From positions 55,792-119,791 of the forward strand of contig JAJTFH010000001.1 in the NCBI GenBank assembly GCA_021298395.1: a DNA stretch of 64,000 nt, written 5' to 3'. Within the stretch, counting starts at the first letter, position 1, and every line of letters starts with the position of its first letter. A model generated the notes under the pieces. The model was not told the origin of the DNA and searched no databases. It worked only from the letters and a program-made list of their open reading frames with translations. Made by a program: the position numbers and the translations under genes. This document shows, in pieces, positions 44,231 to 53,173 of this stretch. The stretch comes from Gemmatimonadota bacterium (GTDB lineage: Bacteria; Gemmatimonadota; Gemmatimonadetes; Gemmatimonadales; Gemmatimonadaceae).

Positions 44231-44767
44231 ATGACGTCGGTCTGTTGGCCCTCGTGGGCACAGGTGGAGGAGAGGCGGCGTGCGCACATCACGCGTGTCG
44301 TCGCGCTGCTGGATCGCTGGGCGCGGGACCTCCAGCTCCCTCCCAGGGAGGCCGCGGCCTGGCACGATGTCGGCATCCTCCACGATGCGCTACGCGATGC
44401 GCCGGAGGCGGAGTTACGGCGACTGGCTGGTCCCGGGGATCTCCCACTCGAGGTCCTGCATGGCCCCGCGGCGGCGAATCTCCTCGTCTCGCACGGCGAG
44501 ACGCGACCGGAGGTGCTCGACGCGGTGCGCTGGCACACGGTCGGGTACGCTGGCTGGGGACGCACGGGACGCGCGCTCTTTATGGCGGATTTCCTCGAAC
44601 CTGGCCGCTCGTTCTTGCGCGCCGACCGGGCCTTCCTCGCCGACCATCTCGTGCACGACTTCGACGGGGTCTTCCGGCAGGTGGTGCGGATGCGCCTCGA
44701 GTGGACGCTCCGTGAAGGGAAGGCGCTCTTCCCTGAGGCCGTGGCCCTATGGAACGCGGTCCGATGA
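44231..44767 (+). CDS. YqeK-like HD-domain hydrolase
   Basis: A 178-residue HD-superfamily protein matching the YqeK group, which splits diadenosine tetraphosphate symmetrically. The ligand set is H19, H51-D52 (GILHDALRD), H77 (LHGPAAANLL), H102 (AVRWHTVGYAG) and D120 (FMADFLEPGR), with the family's ADFLEPGR ending. In many bacteria yqeK sits after nadD and before a LytR/rsfS pair. Here nadD is missing and an HD-GYP gene precedes it by one base, but a LytR_C gene follows by ATGA overlap. Confidence 0.8.
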   Translation: MTSVCWPSWAQVEERRRAHITRVVALLDRWARDLQLPPREAAAWHDVGILHDALRDAPEAELRRLAGPGDLPLEVLHGPAAANLLVSHGETRPEVLDAVRWHTVGYAGWGRTGRALFMADFLEPGRSFLRADRAFLADHLVHDFDGVFRQVVRMRLEWTLREGKALFPEAVALWNAVR

Positions 44768-45210
44768 TCCCGCGGCGGCTGCGGGGTTGGCTCGTCATCG
44801 CCGTGCTGCTGACCGGGACCGGCGTCTTTGTCTGGCCGCGTGGGTCGGAACCGACGGTGGGGACCGAGGTGACGGCCATGGCGGCCAGCACCCTCCCACG
44901 GGTGGTCCCCGAGTCGCTCCGGATCCGCGTGGAAGTCCTGAATGGGGCCGGCACCCGCGGGCTCGCACGGCGCGCCACGCGGGCGATGCGGGACGCGGGG
45001 TTCGATGTCGTCGCGTCGGGGAACGCGCCCGAGCGCACCGATAGCTCGATCGTGCTGGTGCGCAGCGGGCCGATGGCGTGGGGCGAGCTCGCGGCGCGGG
45101 CGCTCACGGGCGCGCGCGTCGAGCTCCGTCCCGACACCTCACGCTACCTGAATCTCACGATCATCGTCGGGGCCCGCTGGCGGCCGCCGCCGGAGGCGTT
45201 CGACCCGTAG
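44764..45210 (+). CDS. Membrane-anchored LytR C-terminal (LytR_C) domain protein
   Basis: A 148-residue protein with one N-terminal membrane helix (about 8-25) and a LytR_C domain (about 57-140: RIRVEVLNGAGTRGLARRATRAMRDAGFDVV). It lacks the catalytic LCP domain that attaches wall polymers, so only the accessory domain is present. The ATG at 44764 overlaps the yqeK stop. Its last 72 bases overlap the end of the convergent rlmN gene. Exact function unknown; periplasmic wall-associated binding is a reasonable inference. Confidence 0.78.
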   Translation: MIPRRLRGWLVIAVLLTGTGVFVWPRGSEPTVGTEVTAMAASTLPRVVPESLRIRVEVLNGAGTRGLARRATRAMRDAGFDVVASGNAPERTDSSIVLVRSGPMAWGELAARALTGARVELRPDTSRYLNLTIIVGARWRPPPEAFDP

Positions 45211-46212
45211 CTGTCCGCACGCGGCGGCGATGTCCTTCCCGCGGCTCTTTCGGATCGCGACCTCCACCCCATGCCCGCGGATGCGGCGCGCGAAGCGTGC
45301 GATCGCCTCCGGCGGTGTCGGGGTGAACCCCATCGCCCCACCGGGGTGCAGTGGGATCAGGTTCACGAAGGCGCCGCACACGCGTGCGAGCGCGGCCAAC
45401 TGATCGGCATGCTCGGGGCGGTCGTTCACCCCGCCCAGCATCACGTATTCGAAGGTCACGCGTCGGTCGAACGCCGCCGCCGCACGGATCACCTCGGCGA
45501 GGGGATACTTGGTGTTCACCGGCATCAGCGTCTGCCGCAGCGCATCACTCGGCGCATGGATCGAGAGGGCGAGGCGGAACTGTTCCTTGCGCCGTCCCAG
45601 CGCCTCGATCCCGGGGAGGATCCCGACCGTCGAGACGGTGATGTGGCGTGCGCCGATCCCGAACCCCTTGGGATCATTCAGCGCGGAGAGCACCCCATCG
45701 ACCGCCCCCCAGTTCAGCAGCGGCTCGCCCATCCCCATGAAGACGATATTCGTCGCACGCACCGGTGGATCGAGCAACGCGAGCTCGCGCACCTGCCCGG
45801 TGATCTCATGCACGGCAAGGTTGCGGGCGAACCCCATCGCGCCGGTCGCACAGAAGGCGCACTGGAGGGGGCACCCGGCCTGCGAGGAGATGCAGAAGGT
45901 CATCCGATCATCGTCCGGGATCGCGACCGTCTCGATCGCCTGCCCATCGGCCAACCGGAAGAGGAACTTCCGCGTCCCGTCGGTGGAGCGCTGTTCGGTC
46001 TCCAGCGTCAGCCTCGGGAGGACGAAGTGCTCGGCGAGCCGCTCCCGGAAGGCCTTCGGGAGGTCGGTCATCGCCTCAAAGCTCGCGACCGGCTTCTGCC
46101 AGAGGTGGGGGACCACCTGGCTCCCGCGGTAGGCGGACTCCCCGTGGGCCACGGCGAACTTCCTCAGGAGAAGCTCGGCGTCGGCGGGGGCGAGATCCAG
46201 CAGATTCTGCAT
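45139..46212 (-). CDS. rlmN: Dual-specificity 23S rRNA/tRNA adenine-C2 methyltransferase
   Basis: A 357-residue radical-SAM enzyme that methylates A2503 in 23S rRNA and A37 in some tRNAs. The cluster motif is CPLQCAFC. The two methyl-handling cysteines lie in TFCISSQAG and the C-terminal AACGQL. GMGEPLLN, STVGILPGI and FEYVMLGGVND are further signatures. About 20 residues extend past the usual AACGQL end, which is the part overlapping the LytR_C gene on the other strand. A leaderless-type promoter precedes the ATG. Confidence 0.95.
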   Translation of the reverse strand: MQNLLDLAPADAELLLRKFAVAHGESAYRGSQVVPHLWQKPVASFEAMTDLPKAFRERLAEHFVLPRLTLETEQRSTDGTRKFLFRLADGQAIETVAIPDDDRMTFCISSQAGCPLQCAFCATGAMGFARNLAVHEITGQVRELALLDPPVRATNIVFMGMGEPLLNWGAVDGVLSALNDPKGFGIGARHITVSTVGILPGIEALGRRKEQFRLALSIHAPSDALRQTLMPVNTKYPLAEVIRAAAAFDRRVTFEYVMLGGVNDRPEHADQLAALARVCGAFVNLIPLHPGGAMGFTPTPPEAIARFARRIRGHGVEVAIRKSRGKDIAAACGQLRVERLRRRPPAGPDDDREIQVA

Positions 46213-46217
46213 CCCGA

Positions 46218-46246
46218 AGCCTACCGGTTCCGGACAGGGTGGTCAA
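46218..46246 (-). promoter_or_regulatory. putative leaderless promoter of rlmN
   Basis: On the minus strand TTGACC (46246-46241) and TAGGCT (46223-46218) are 17 bp apart; five bases separate the -10 from the ATG at 46212. The divergent VanZ-like gene has a TAGATT (46281-46286) eleven bases before its ATG, but no convincing -35. Confidence 0.5.
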
Positions 46247-46297
46247 TGCGGCTCGTCTACCACCAAGTCCCTGCGGCGACTAGATTTACACCTCTTC

Positions 46298-46702
46298 ATG
46301 TCACTGGTCGGTCCTCCTGTCGCCCTCCGCGAACGGCCATCGAGATTCTGGCCGGCGCTCCTCTGGGCCGCCCTCATCCTCGTGGGGACGTCCTGGCCCA
46401 ACATCAGCGTCGGCCCCGACATCGGTGGGCTCGATAAGGTCGTGCATTTCGGCATGTACGGCGGCTTCGCCTACCTGCTCCTGCGCGCGAGCCGCTATCG
46501 GGCCTCGTGGGGGCGTGTCACGATCGTCCTCGCCTGCGTCGCCGTCTTCGGTCTGATCGACGAAGTGCATCAGGCCTACATCCCCGGCCGCTCGGCGAGC
46601 CTCGCCGACTGGTTCGCCGATATCCTCGGCGGGGCCACCGGGGCGGTCCTCTCGCACTTCCGCGCCCGACCCACCCCCTCCACCCTGCCACTTCCGTCGT
46701 GA
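46298..46702 (+). CDS. VanZ-like membrane protein
   Basis: A 134-residue protein with about four membrane helices and VanZ-family motifs: the early SWPNISVGPDIGGLDKVVHFGMYGGFAYLLLR and IDEVHQAYIPGRSASLADWFADILGGATGA. VanZ was named for teicoplanin resistance, but most homologues are of unknown function and should not be read as resistance genes. It overlaps aspS by GTGA. Confidence 0.85.
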   Translation: MSLVGPPVALRERPSRFWPALLWAALILVGTSWPNISVGPDIGGLDKVVHFGMYGGFAYLLLRASRYRASWGRVTIVLACVAVFGLIDEVHQAYIPGRSASLADWFADILGGATGAVLSHFRARPTPSTLPLPS

Positions 46703-48492
46703 CCACACCCTCCGCCGCGGCGCTCGCCACCACCCTCCGCACCCACCTCGCCGGCACCCTGCGGGCCTCCGACGTCGGCATCGTCGTCGTGCTCGGCGGC
46801 TGGGTCCATCGCTCACGCGACCTCGGCGGTCAGGTCTTCCTTGACCTGCGCGACCGGGGCGGGGTGGTGCAGTGCTCGTTCAATCCGCAGTGGACGGCGG
46901 CAGAGACGATCGCGGCGGCCGCGGCGATCGGGATCGAGAGCGTGGTGATGATCGAGGGGACGGTGGCGCCACGTCCGGCGGAGATGCTCAATCCCGAGAT
47001 GGCGACGGGGGCGATCGAGGTGCGCGCGACGGCGATCCGCGTCGTCGGTCCGGCGGTGACGCCCGCGCTCCCCGTGGCGCCGATCAAGGATGGGAAGCTC
47101 CCCGCTGAGGAGCTCCGCCTGCGGCATCGCATCCTCGACCTGCGGCGCGACGAGCTCCAGCGCGCCCTCGTGCTCCGCCACCGGCTGATGCAGACCACGC
47201 GGCAATACCTCAGCGCGCAGGGCTACCTCGAGCTCGAGACGCCGATCCTCACCAAGCCGACACCGGAGGGCGCGCGTGACTTCCTCGTGCCGAGTCGGAT
47301 GCACGCGGGGGAGTTCTACGCGCTCCCGCAGTCGCCGCAGATCTACAAGCAGCTCTTCATGTGCGCAGGGTTCGATCGCTACTTCCAGATCGCCCGGTGC
47401 TTTCGCGACGAGGACCTGCGCGCCGATCGTCAGCTCGAGTTCACGCAGATCGACATCGAGGCCTCGTTCATCGGGCGCGAGGACATCATTACGCTCGCCG
47501 AAGGGTTGATCCAGTCGCTCTGGGCCGAGGCGGGGGTCGCGGTGGAGACCCCCTTCCCGCGCATGAGCTATGCCGACGCCATGGAGCGCTACGGCTGCGA
47601 TCGTCCCGATCTCCGCTACGGGCTCGAGATCGAGGATCTCACCGCGCGCTTCGCGCAGAGTGAGTCGGCCATCATCCAGTCGGCGCTCCGGGCCGGCGGT
47701 CGCGTGCGCGGGATCCGCGTCCCGGGGGGCGCGGGGTGGAGCCGCAAGCAGGTCGACGAGCTCGAGGCGATCGCGAAGGGGGCGGGGATCGGCGGGTTGA
47801 TCCGCCTCAAGGGGACGGGGAGCGCGCTCGAGGGCCCGCTCGCGAAGTTCCTGTCGGCCGAGGCGCAGTCGGCGCTCTCGCTCCGCGAGGGGGAACTCCT
47901 CCTCGCCGTCGCGGCGCATGATCGCGTCGCGAGTCCGGCGCTCGATCGGGTGCGGCAGGAGTGTGCGGCGCGCCTCGGGCTCGCCGATCCGACCGCGCGG
48001 CGCTTCCTCTGGGTACTCGACTTCCCGATGTTCGATCAGGATCCGGAGTCGGGGGCATTGGCGGCGGTGCATCACCCCTTCACCGCGCCCAACGCCGAGG
48101 ATAGGCAGGCGCGGCCCGATGCGCCCGCCACCTGGCGCGCGCTCGCCTACGATTGCGTGCTCAACGGGACCGAGCTCGGTGGCGGGAGCATCCGCACGAG
48201 CGATCCTACGGTGCAGTCGCGGATGTTCTCGCTCTTGGGCATCGGGGACGCGGCGGAGCAGGAGCGACGCTTCGGCTTCCTGCTCGAGGGGTTGCGGGCA
48301 GGCGCGCCGCCCCACGGCGGGATCGCCTTCGGCTTCGACCGGATCGCGATGCTCCTGGCGGGGGCGAGCTCGCTCCGCGACGTGATCGCCTTCCCCAAGA
48401 CGACGGCGGCGCGCGCGCTGTTCGAGGGGGCGCCGAGCGCGGTGCCGGCGGACGATCTGTCCGAGTTGCACATCCGGACGGTGGACGCATGA
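46699..48492 (+). CDS. aspS: Aspartate--tRNA ligase
   Basis: A 597-residue bacterial-type class II synthetase: N-terminal OB fold (GWVHRSRDLGGQVFLDLRDR), catalytic core with motif 2 (FRDEDLRADRQLEFTQID) and motif 3 (GIAFGFDRIAMLLAG), and the bacterial GAD insertion domain (about 290-410). It charges tRNA-Asp; whether it also mischarges tRNA-Asn cannot be judged here. The GTG start overlaps the VanZ-like stop. There is an ATGA overlap with phoH. Confidence 0.95.
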   Translation: MTTPSAAALATTLRTHLAGTLRASDVGIVVVLGGWVHRSRDLGGQVFLDLRDRGGVVQCSFNPQWTAAETIAAAAAIGIESVVMIEGTVAPRPAEMLNPEMATGAIEVRATAIRVVGPAVTPALPVAPIKDGKLPAEELRLRHRILDLRRDELQRALVLRHRLMQTTRQYLSAQGYLELETPILTKPTPEGARDFLVPSRMHAGEFYALPQSPQIYKQLFMCAGFDRYFQIARCFRDEDLRADRQLEFTQIDIEASFIGREDIITLAEGLIQSLWAEAGVAVETPFPRMSYADAMERYGCDRPDLRYGLEIEDLTARFAQSESAIIQSALRAGGRVRGIRVPGGAGWSRKQVDELEAIAKGAGIGGLIRLKGTGSALEGPLAKFLSAEAQSALSLREGELLLAVAAHDRVASPALDRVRQECAARLGLADPTARRFLWVLDFPMFDQDPESGALAAVHHPFTAPNAEDRQARPDAPATWRALAYDCVLNGTELGGGSIRTSDPTVQSRMFSLLGIGDAAEQERRFGFLLEGLRAGAPPHGGIAFGFDRIAMLLAGASSLRDVIAFPKTTAARALFEGAPSAVPADDLSELHIRTVDA

Positions 48493-49451
48493 CCGATGGG
48501 ATCTCGACGGGCGACACCCAGACGATCCGGCTCTCGACCGAGGGGGCCGATCTCCTCCTGCTCGCGGGGGTGGGAGACGCCAATCTCTCCGAGCTGCAGA
48601 AGCTCTATCCGGTACGGGTCACGTTGCGTGGCGACGCGATGACGTTGGTCGGCGCGACGGACGTGGTGGAGAAGGCGAGTGGGGTGGCGACGCGGATGAT
48701 CGAGCAGGCGCGGCAGGGCCAGCCGCTCGATCCCGATGACGTGCTCCGGTTCTCACTCGAGGGGGCCCCGAGAGAGGGTGGGACGCCCGGGCGGATCGTG
48801 CTCCCCGGGGTACGCAAGATCATCCAGCCCAAGACGCAGGGGCAGGGTGAGTACATGGAGAAGCTGCTCGAGCACGAGATCGTGATCGGGATCGGACCGG
48901 CGGGGACGGGAAAGACCTATCTCGCGGTGGCCGCGGCGGTCGACGCCCTGGCGCGCAAGCGCGTGCGCCGTATCATCCTCGCGCGACCGGCGGTCGAGGC
49001 GGGCGAATCGCTCGGCTTCCTCCCCGGGGATATGCAAGCGAAGGTCGATCCCTACCTGCGGCCGTTGTACGACGCGCTCGACGATCTCATGCCGCCGGAG
49101 CGGGTGGCGCGCGCGCTCGAGACGCGCGTGATCGAGATCGCGCCGTTGGCGTACATGCGCGGGCGTACGCTCGCCGATGCCTTCGTGATCCTCGACGAGG
49201 CGCAGAACGCCACCAACGCGCAGATGAAGATGTTCCTGACGCGCCTCGGCGTGAATTCGCGCGCGGTGATCACCGGGGACAAGACGCAGGTGGACCTTCC
49301 CAAGCGGGAGGAGAGCGGCCTGCTCCAGGTGGAGCGCATCCTACAGGGGATCGAGGGGATCGCCTTCCACTATTTCACCGAGGTCGACGTGGTCCGGCAT
49401 CGCCTGGTGCGCGAGATCGTCTCGGCGTACGCGAAGGACGCCGGGACGTGA
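48489..49451 (+). CDS. PhoH family ATPase
   Basis: A 320-residue P-loop ATPase of the PhoH-like (YbeZ) group. An N-terminal KH-like part (about 20-70) precedes the Walker A motif IGPAGTGKTYLAV, ILARPAVEAGESLGFLPGD and the Walker B-type ILDEAQNAT. Relatives act in RNA metabolism near the ribosome and are typically encoded next to ybeY and a CorC-type gene, exactly as here. Start at 48489 set by ATGA overlap; the stop overlaps ybeY (GTGA). Confidence 0.94.
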   Translation: MTDGISTGDTQTIRLSTEGADLLLLAGVGDANLSELQKLYPVRVTLRGDAMTLVGATDVVEKASGVATRMIEQARQGQPLDPDDVLRFSLEGAPREGGTPGRIVLPGVRKIIQPKTQGQGEYMEKLLEHEIVIGIGPAGTGKTYLAVAAAVDALARKRVRRIILARPAVEAGESLGFLPGDMQAKVDPYLRPLYDALDDLMPPERVARALETRVIEIAPLAYMRGRTLADAFVILDEAQNATNAQMKMFLTRLGVNSRAVITGDKTQVDLPKREESGLLQVERILQGIEGIAFHYFTEVDVVRHRLVREIVSAYAKDAGT

Positions 49452-49885
49452 GCGCCCCGACGGTCGCAGTGCAGTCCGAGGGGGTGCGCGTCTCGCTCGC
49501 GCGTGCGCGCATCGCGACGATCGTCCAGGGGGTGCTCCGCGCCGAACGGGCGCGGTCGGCGTTGGTCTCGGTCACCTTCCTGCCCTCGCGTCGAATGGCT
49601 GCGCTCAACGCGAAGCATCTCGCGCACCGGGGGCCGACCGATGTGATCTCGTTCGGCTTCCGGGATGCGGCGGGGGCCACCATCGGCGATATCTACATCT
49701 GTCCTGAGGTGGCACGCGCGAATGCGCGGGCCTTCGGCCGTCCGGTGCGTGAGGAGCTCGTGCGAGTGGTGGTCCACGGCACCCTCCATGTGCTGGGCCA
49801 CGACCATCCGGAGGGTGAGGCGCGCCTGACCTCCCCGATGTGGCGTCGTCAGGAGCGCTACGTGCGTCGGTGGCTCAGGGCATGA
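49448..49885 (+). CDS. ybeY: Endoribonuclease YbeY (rRNA maturation factor)
   Basis: A 145-residue metalloprotein with the zinc motif H110-x3-H114-x5-H120 (HGTLHVLGHDH) and the PTDVISFGF loop. YbeY takes part in 16S rRNA 3'-end processing and ribosome quality control. The GTG start overlaps the phoH-like stop, and its stop overlaps the following CBS protein (ATGA). Order phoH-ybeY-corC is conserved across many bacteria. Confidence 0.94.
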   Translation: MSAPTVAVQSEGVRVSLARARIATIVQGVLRAERARSALVSVTFLPSRRMAALNAKHLAHRGPTDVISFGFRDAAGATIGDIYICPEVARANARAFGRPVREELVRVVVHGTLHVLGHDHPEGEARLTSPMWRRQERYVRRWLRA

Positions 49886-51132
49886 GTGTGTTGCTTGTCT
49901 TGCTCGCGGGGCTCGCCGCCGCCGTCGCGGCGGTGAGCGTCTATGCCGACAGCGCGCTGTTGAGTCTCGATGAGGAAGAGCCTCCGTCATCGGTGTCGGT
50001 GCGCGATTGCCTCGTGCGCCGCGAGTCGGTCCATCGGGCCCTCGCCTTCGGGCGGATCCTCGCGCAGCTCCTCGCGGGCACCGCGACCACGCTGGCGCTG
50101 ATGGCGAGTGGCTGGGTCCCGGCGCGCTACCTGATCCCGGTCGTCGTGGTGGCGGGCGTCCTCCTCGTCATGTTGACCGAGGTGGCGGCCCGGGAGGCCG
50201 GCGATGCGGCGGGGGCGGTCGGGCTCGACCGCGTCCACGGTATGGTCGCAGTGATCGAGGCCGTGTGCGCGCCGGTGGTCAGGTTCGGGATCTGGGTCGA
50301 TCGCCTGCTGCACTCGGTGCTCCCTCCCTCCCGCGATGATGCGATCGAGGAGCGCGAGGACGCCGTGGAGCGCTTCCGCGAGGTCGTCGCGGCCGAGGCG
50401 GAGGCCGGCGGCGGGGATCGCGTCCTGGTGCATGGGGTCTTCTCCCTTCGTGATACGCGCGTCGACGCGATCATGATCCCTCGGGTCGACATCGTGGGGA
50501 TCGAACTCGACACGCCCTGGTCGGAGGTCGCGGACCGGGTGCGGAGCGCGCGGCATGCGCGCCTCGTGGTCTTCGATGGCTCGCTCGATGAACCGGTCGG
50601 GGTGCTCTACGCCAAGGATCTGCTGGCCGCGCTCGTCGACGACATCGAACCCGCCTCTGGGTGGCGGGCCTTGGTGCGGCCCGCGCTCTACATCCCACCG
50701 ACCAAGACGGTCGAGGCGCAGTTGCGCGAGTTCCGTACCTCGCGGCGGCACATCGCCATCGTCCTCGATGAGTTCGGCGGGACGGCGGGGCTCATCACCC
50801 TCGAGGATATCCTCGAGCTGATCATCGGGGACATCCAGGACGAGGGGGACGTCGAGCGCCCCGACATCGAGCGCGGTGCGGGCGGCCGTCTCTGGCTCTC
50901 GGCCGGTGTCTCCCTCGAGGCGCTTTCCGAGCTGCTCGGGCAGGATCTCACGCGTGAGGATGTGTCGACGGTCGGCGGGCTCGTGATGGAGGTCCTCGGG
51001 CGCGTGCCGGCAGCCGGCGAGTCGCTCACGGTGGCGGACCATCGGGTCGTCATCGAGCGCGTGGTGCGTCGCCGGGTGGAGCGCGTCTATCTCGAGCCCC
51101 TCGCCCCAGAGACCGCGGTGGAGGTGGGATGA
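49882..51132 (+). CDS. CNNM/CorC-type hemolysin-family protein with CBS pair
   Basis: A 416-residue protein with N-terminal membrane helices (about three, residues 1-145) in a shortened DUF21-like region. A linker and a CBS pair follow (about 190-315: MIPRVDIVGIELDTPW, then FGGTAGLITLEDILELIIGDI), and a C-terminal CorC_HlyC domain (about 330-405). Family members are linked to magnesium/cobalt efflux or tolerance. The ATG overlaps the ybeY stop. The hemolysin label is historical. Confidence 0.87.
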   Translation: MSVLLVLLAGLAAAVAAVSVYADSALLSLDEEEPPSSVSVRDCLVRRESVHRALAFGRILAQLLAGTATTLALMASGWVPARYLIPVVVVAGVLLVMLTEVAAREAGDAAGAVGLDRVHGMVAVIEAVCAPVVRFGIWVDRLLHSVLPPSRDDAIEEREDAVERFREVVAAEAEAGGGDRVLVHGVFSLRDTRVDAIMIPRVDIVGIELDTPWSEVADRVRSARHARLVVFDGSLDEPVGVLYAKDLLAALVDDIEPASGWRALVRPALYIPPTKTVEAQLREFRTSRRHIAIVLDEFGGTAGLITLEDILELIIGDIQDEGDVERPDIERGAGGRLWLSAGVSLEALSELLGQDLTREDVSTVGGLVMEVLGRVPAAGESLTVADHRVVIERVVRRRVERVYLEPLAPETAVEVG

Positions 51133-52091
51133 GTCTCTGGGTCCTCACCATCGGGCTCGTGCTCGTCGTCGGGTTGCTGACCGGGGCGGCGAGCGCGCTG
51201 CGCTCGGTGAGCCGGATCTGGCTCCGGCACTGGGCGGAGCAACGTCTCGCCGGCGCAGCGACGGCGGCACTCTACCTCGAGCGGCCGCATCAGTTGCTCG
51301 TGGCCGCCGGCACCGGAATCGCGGCGACCGTCTTCACCTTGGGGGCGGTGATCGGGCTCGGCTTCGGAGCGGGGGCATTCAGCGTCTCACGTCGGCTCCT
51401 GCTCACCGCGCTGGGGCTCCTCATCCTCGGTCAACTCGTGCCGCGCGCGATCGCCAAGCGCTGGCCCGCCGGCACGCTGGCCGTGCTCCTCCCCCCGCTG
51501 CGATTGGTGGAGCGGGTGGTCGCGCCCTGGGCGGCGCTCGCGACCCGTCTGGTGGACCGACGCCTCCCCGTCCCGCGTGTGGAGCCGACGCCACAGGAGT
51601 CGCTCGAGGATCTGCTCCGTGAGGGTGAGGTCGAAGGAGTCGGCGCCGCGGGGGAGCGGGCGATCATCAGTGGCGTGGTGGAGTTCGGCACCCGGTTGGT
51701 GCGTGAGGCGATGACCCCGCGTGAGGAGATCGTCGGGGTCGAGCGGAGCGCCGATGCCGCGACGGTGGCGCGCGTCGTCGCGCAGTCCAAGTTCAGTCGG
51801 CTTCCGGTCTACCGCGAGAGCCTCGATCAGATCGAGGGGCTCCTCACGAGTTGGGATGTCATCGCGCGACCGGAGGGGCCGTTGCACCAGTTGCGTCCCG
51901 TGGCGGTCGCTTCCCCCGATGAGCCCTGTCATGCGGTGATGACGCGGATGCTGCGCGATCGCCGACACCTCGCCATCGTTCAGGGGCTGGCGGGGGAGAC
52001 GCTGGGCCTGGTGACCTTAGAAGACCTGATCGAAGAGGTCGTCGGGGATATCCACGACGAGCATGACGAGCCACAGGTGGGGGAGCGATGA
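51129..52091 (+). CDS. Second CBS-pair membrane protein, lacking the CorC_HlyC domain
   Basis: A 320-residue paralogue of the preceding protein. It has a hydrophobic N-terminal DUF21-like region (about 1-140) and a CBS pair (about 190-305, with MTPREEIVGVE and TLGLVTLEDLIEEVVGDI), ending soon after with [11 protein letters not shown]. The C-terminal transporter-associated domain of the upstream protein is missing. Tandem, ATGA-coupled paralogues of unequal length suggest a hetero-oligomer. Function inferred from family only. Confidence 0.82.
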   Translation: MSLWVLTIGLVLVVGLLTGAASALRSVSRIWLRHWAEQRLAGAATAALYLERPHQLLVAAGTGIAATVFTLGAVIGLGFGAGAFSVSRRLLLTALGLLILGQLVPRAIAKRWPAGTLAVLLPPLRLVERVVAPWAALATRLVDRRLPVPRVEPTPQESLEDLLREGEVEGVGAAGERAIISGVVEFGTRLVREAMTPREEIVGVERSADAATVARVVAQSKFSRLPVYRESLDQIEGLLTSWDVIARPEGPLHQLRPVAVASPDEPCHAVMTRMLRDRRHLAIVQGLAGETLGLVTLEDLIEEVVGDIHDEHDEPQVGER

Positions 52092-53173
52092 GCGGGAGCG
52101 GGGCGATCGAGCGGGCGCTTGAGCGCGTGCTCGAGGGATTCGCGGCAGGCCAGAAGGCGGCGCTCGCGCGCGCGGTCAGCATCATCGAGGACCAGCGCGA
52201 GGGGCACGAACGTCTCGCGGCGACGATCCACCCGAAGCTCGGGCGGGCGCGTCGCCTCGGACTCACGGGACCGCCGGGGGCGGGGAAGAGCACGCTGACC
52301 ACCCTCCTCGCCGAGGCGTATCTCGCGGCGGGGATGAAGGTGGGGGTGGTCGCGGTCGATCCGACCTCGCCCTTCACCGGTGGCGCCCTCCTTGGCGATC
52401 GCGTCCGCATGGAGCGCGTCGCGTTGCACCCCAACGTCTTCATCCGCTCCATGGCCACGCGCGGCTCGCTCGGCGGGCTCGCCTCGATGACGCGCGAGGT
52501 CTGTGACGTGCTCGACGCCTTCGGGATGGATCGGATCCTCGTGGAGACGGTCGGGGTGGGGCAGAGCGAACTCGACATCGCCCGACTGGCCGACACGAGT
52601 GCGGTGATCCTGGTGCCTGAGTCGGGGGATGCGATCCAGACCCTGAAGGCCGGGGTGATGGAGATCGCCGACTGCTTCGTCGTGAACAAGGCCGATCGTC
52701 CTGGGGCCGACCGGCTGCGCAACGACATCGAGGTGATGCTTGGGCTGCGTGGGGGCGGTGGCCCCGCCCCCGATGCGCACCATGGGATCGATCTCAAGGC
52801 CGTGAACCCGAAGCGACAGGCGCGCGAGGCCGCCGCTCGCGATGATGACCGCTGGACCCCGCCGGTGCTCCGGACGATCGGCGCGACGGGGGAAGGGATG
52901 CCGGAGTTCATCGCCGCGCTCGATCGGCACTTCGCCTATCTTGAACGGAGCGGCACCTTGCAGTCGCGCCGGCGCGAACGCCTGCGGGACCGCGTGCGCG
53001 ATGTGGTGGAACATCGGATCCATCGTCGGCTCTGGCGTGACGAGGGGATCCAGCAGTGGGTGGAGGCGCAGCTTCCCGCGCTCGAGCGTGGCGAGGTGAC
53101 CCCCTTCACCGTGGCGGAGGCGCTCCTCGCGCGGAGCGTCGCCGCCGGCACCTTCACGGGAAGCCCGACATGA
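52088..53173 (+). CDS. meaB: MeaB/ArgK-type GTPase chaperone of B12-dependent acyl-CoA mutase
   Basis: A 361-residue G3E GTPase. P-loop GPPGAGKST (61-69), [28 protein letters not shown] and NKAD are the family signatures. It guards adenosylcobalamin loading and reactivation of methylmalonyl-CoA-type mutases. It is ATGA-coupled both to the CBS protein before it and to the mutase large subunit after it, so the partner is clear from context. Confidence 0.94.
   Translation: MSGSGAIERALERVLEGFAAGQKAALARAVSIIEDQREGHERLAATIHPKLGRARRLGLTGPPGAGKSTLTTLLAEAYLAAGMKVGVVAVDPTSPFTGGALLGDRVRMERVALHPNVFIRSMATRGSLGGLASMTREVCDVLDAFGMDRILVETVGVGQSELDIARLADTSAVILVPESGDAIQTLKAGVMEIADCFVVNKADRPGADRLRNDIEVMLGLRGGGGPAPDAHHGIDLKAVNPKRQAREAAARDDDRWTPPVLRTIGATGEGMPEFIAALDRHFAYLERSGTLQSRRRERLRDRVRDVVEHRIHRRLWRDEGIQQWVEAQLPALERGEVTPFTVAEALLARSVAAGTFTGSPT

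Noticed and set aside
46298..46702. Reading the VanZ-like protein as antibiotic resistance
   Set aside because: VanZ-family proteins are widespread outside resistance clusters, and no van genes are nearby.
49882..51132. Calling the CBS protein a hemolysin toxin
   Set aside because: The hemolysin name is historical; the domains are those of CNNM/CorC transport proteins.
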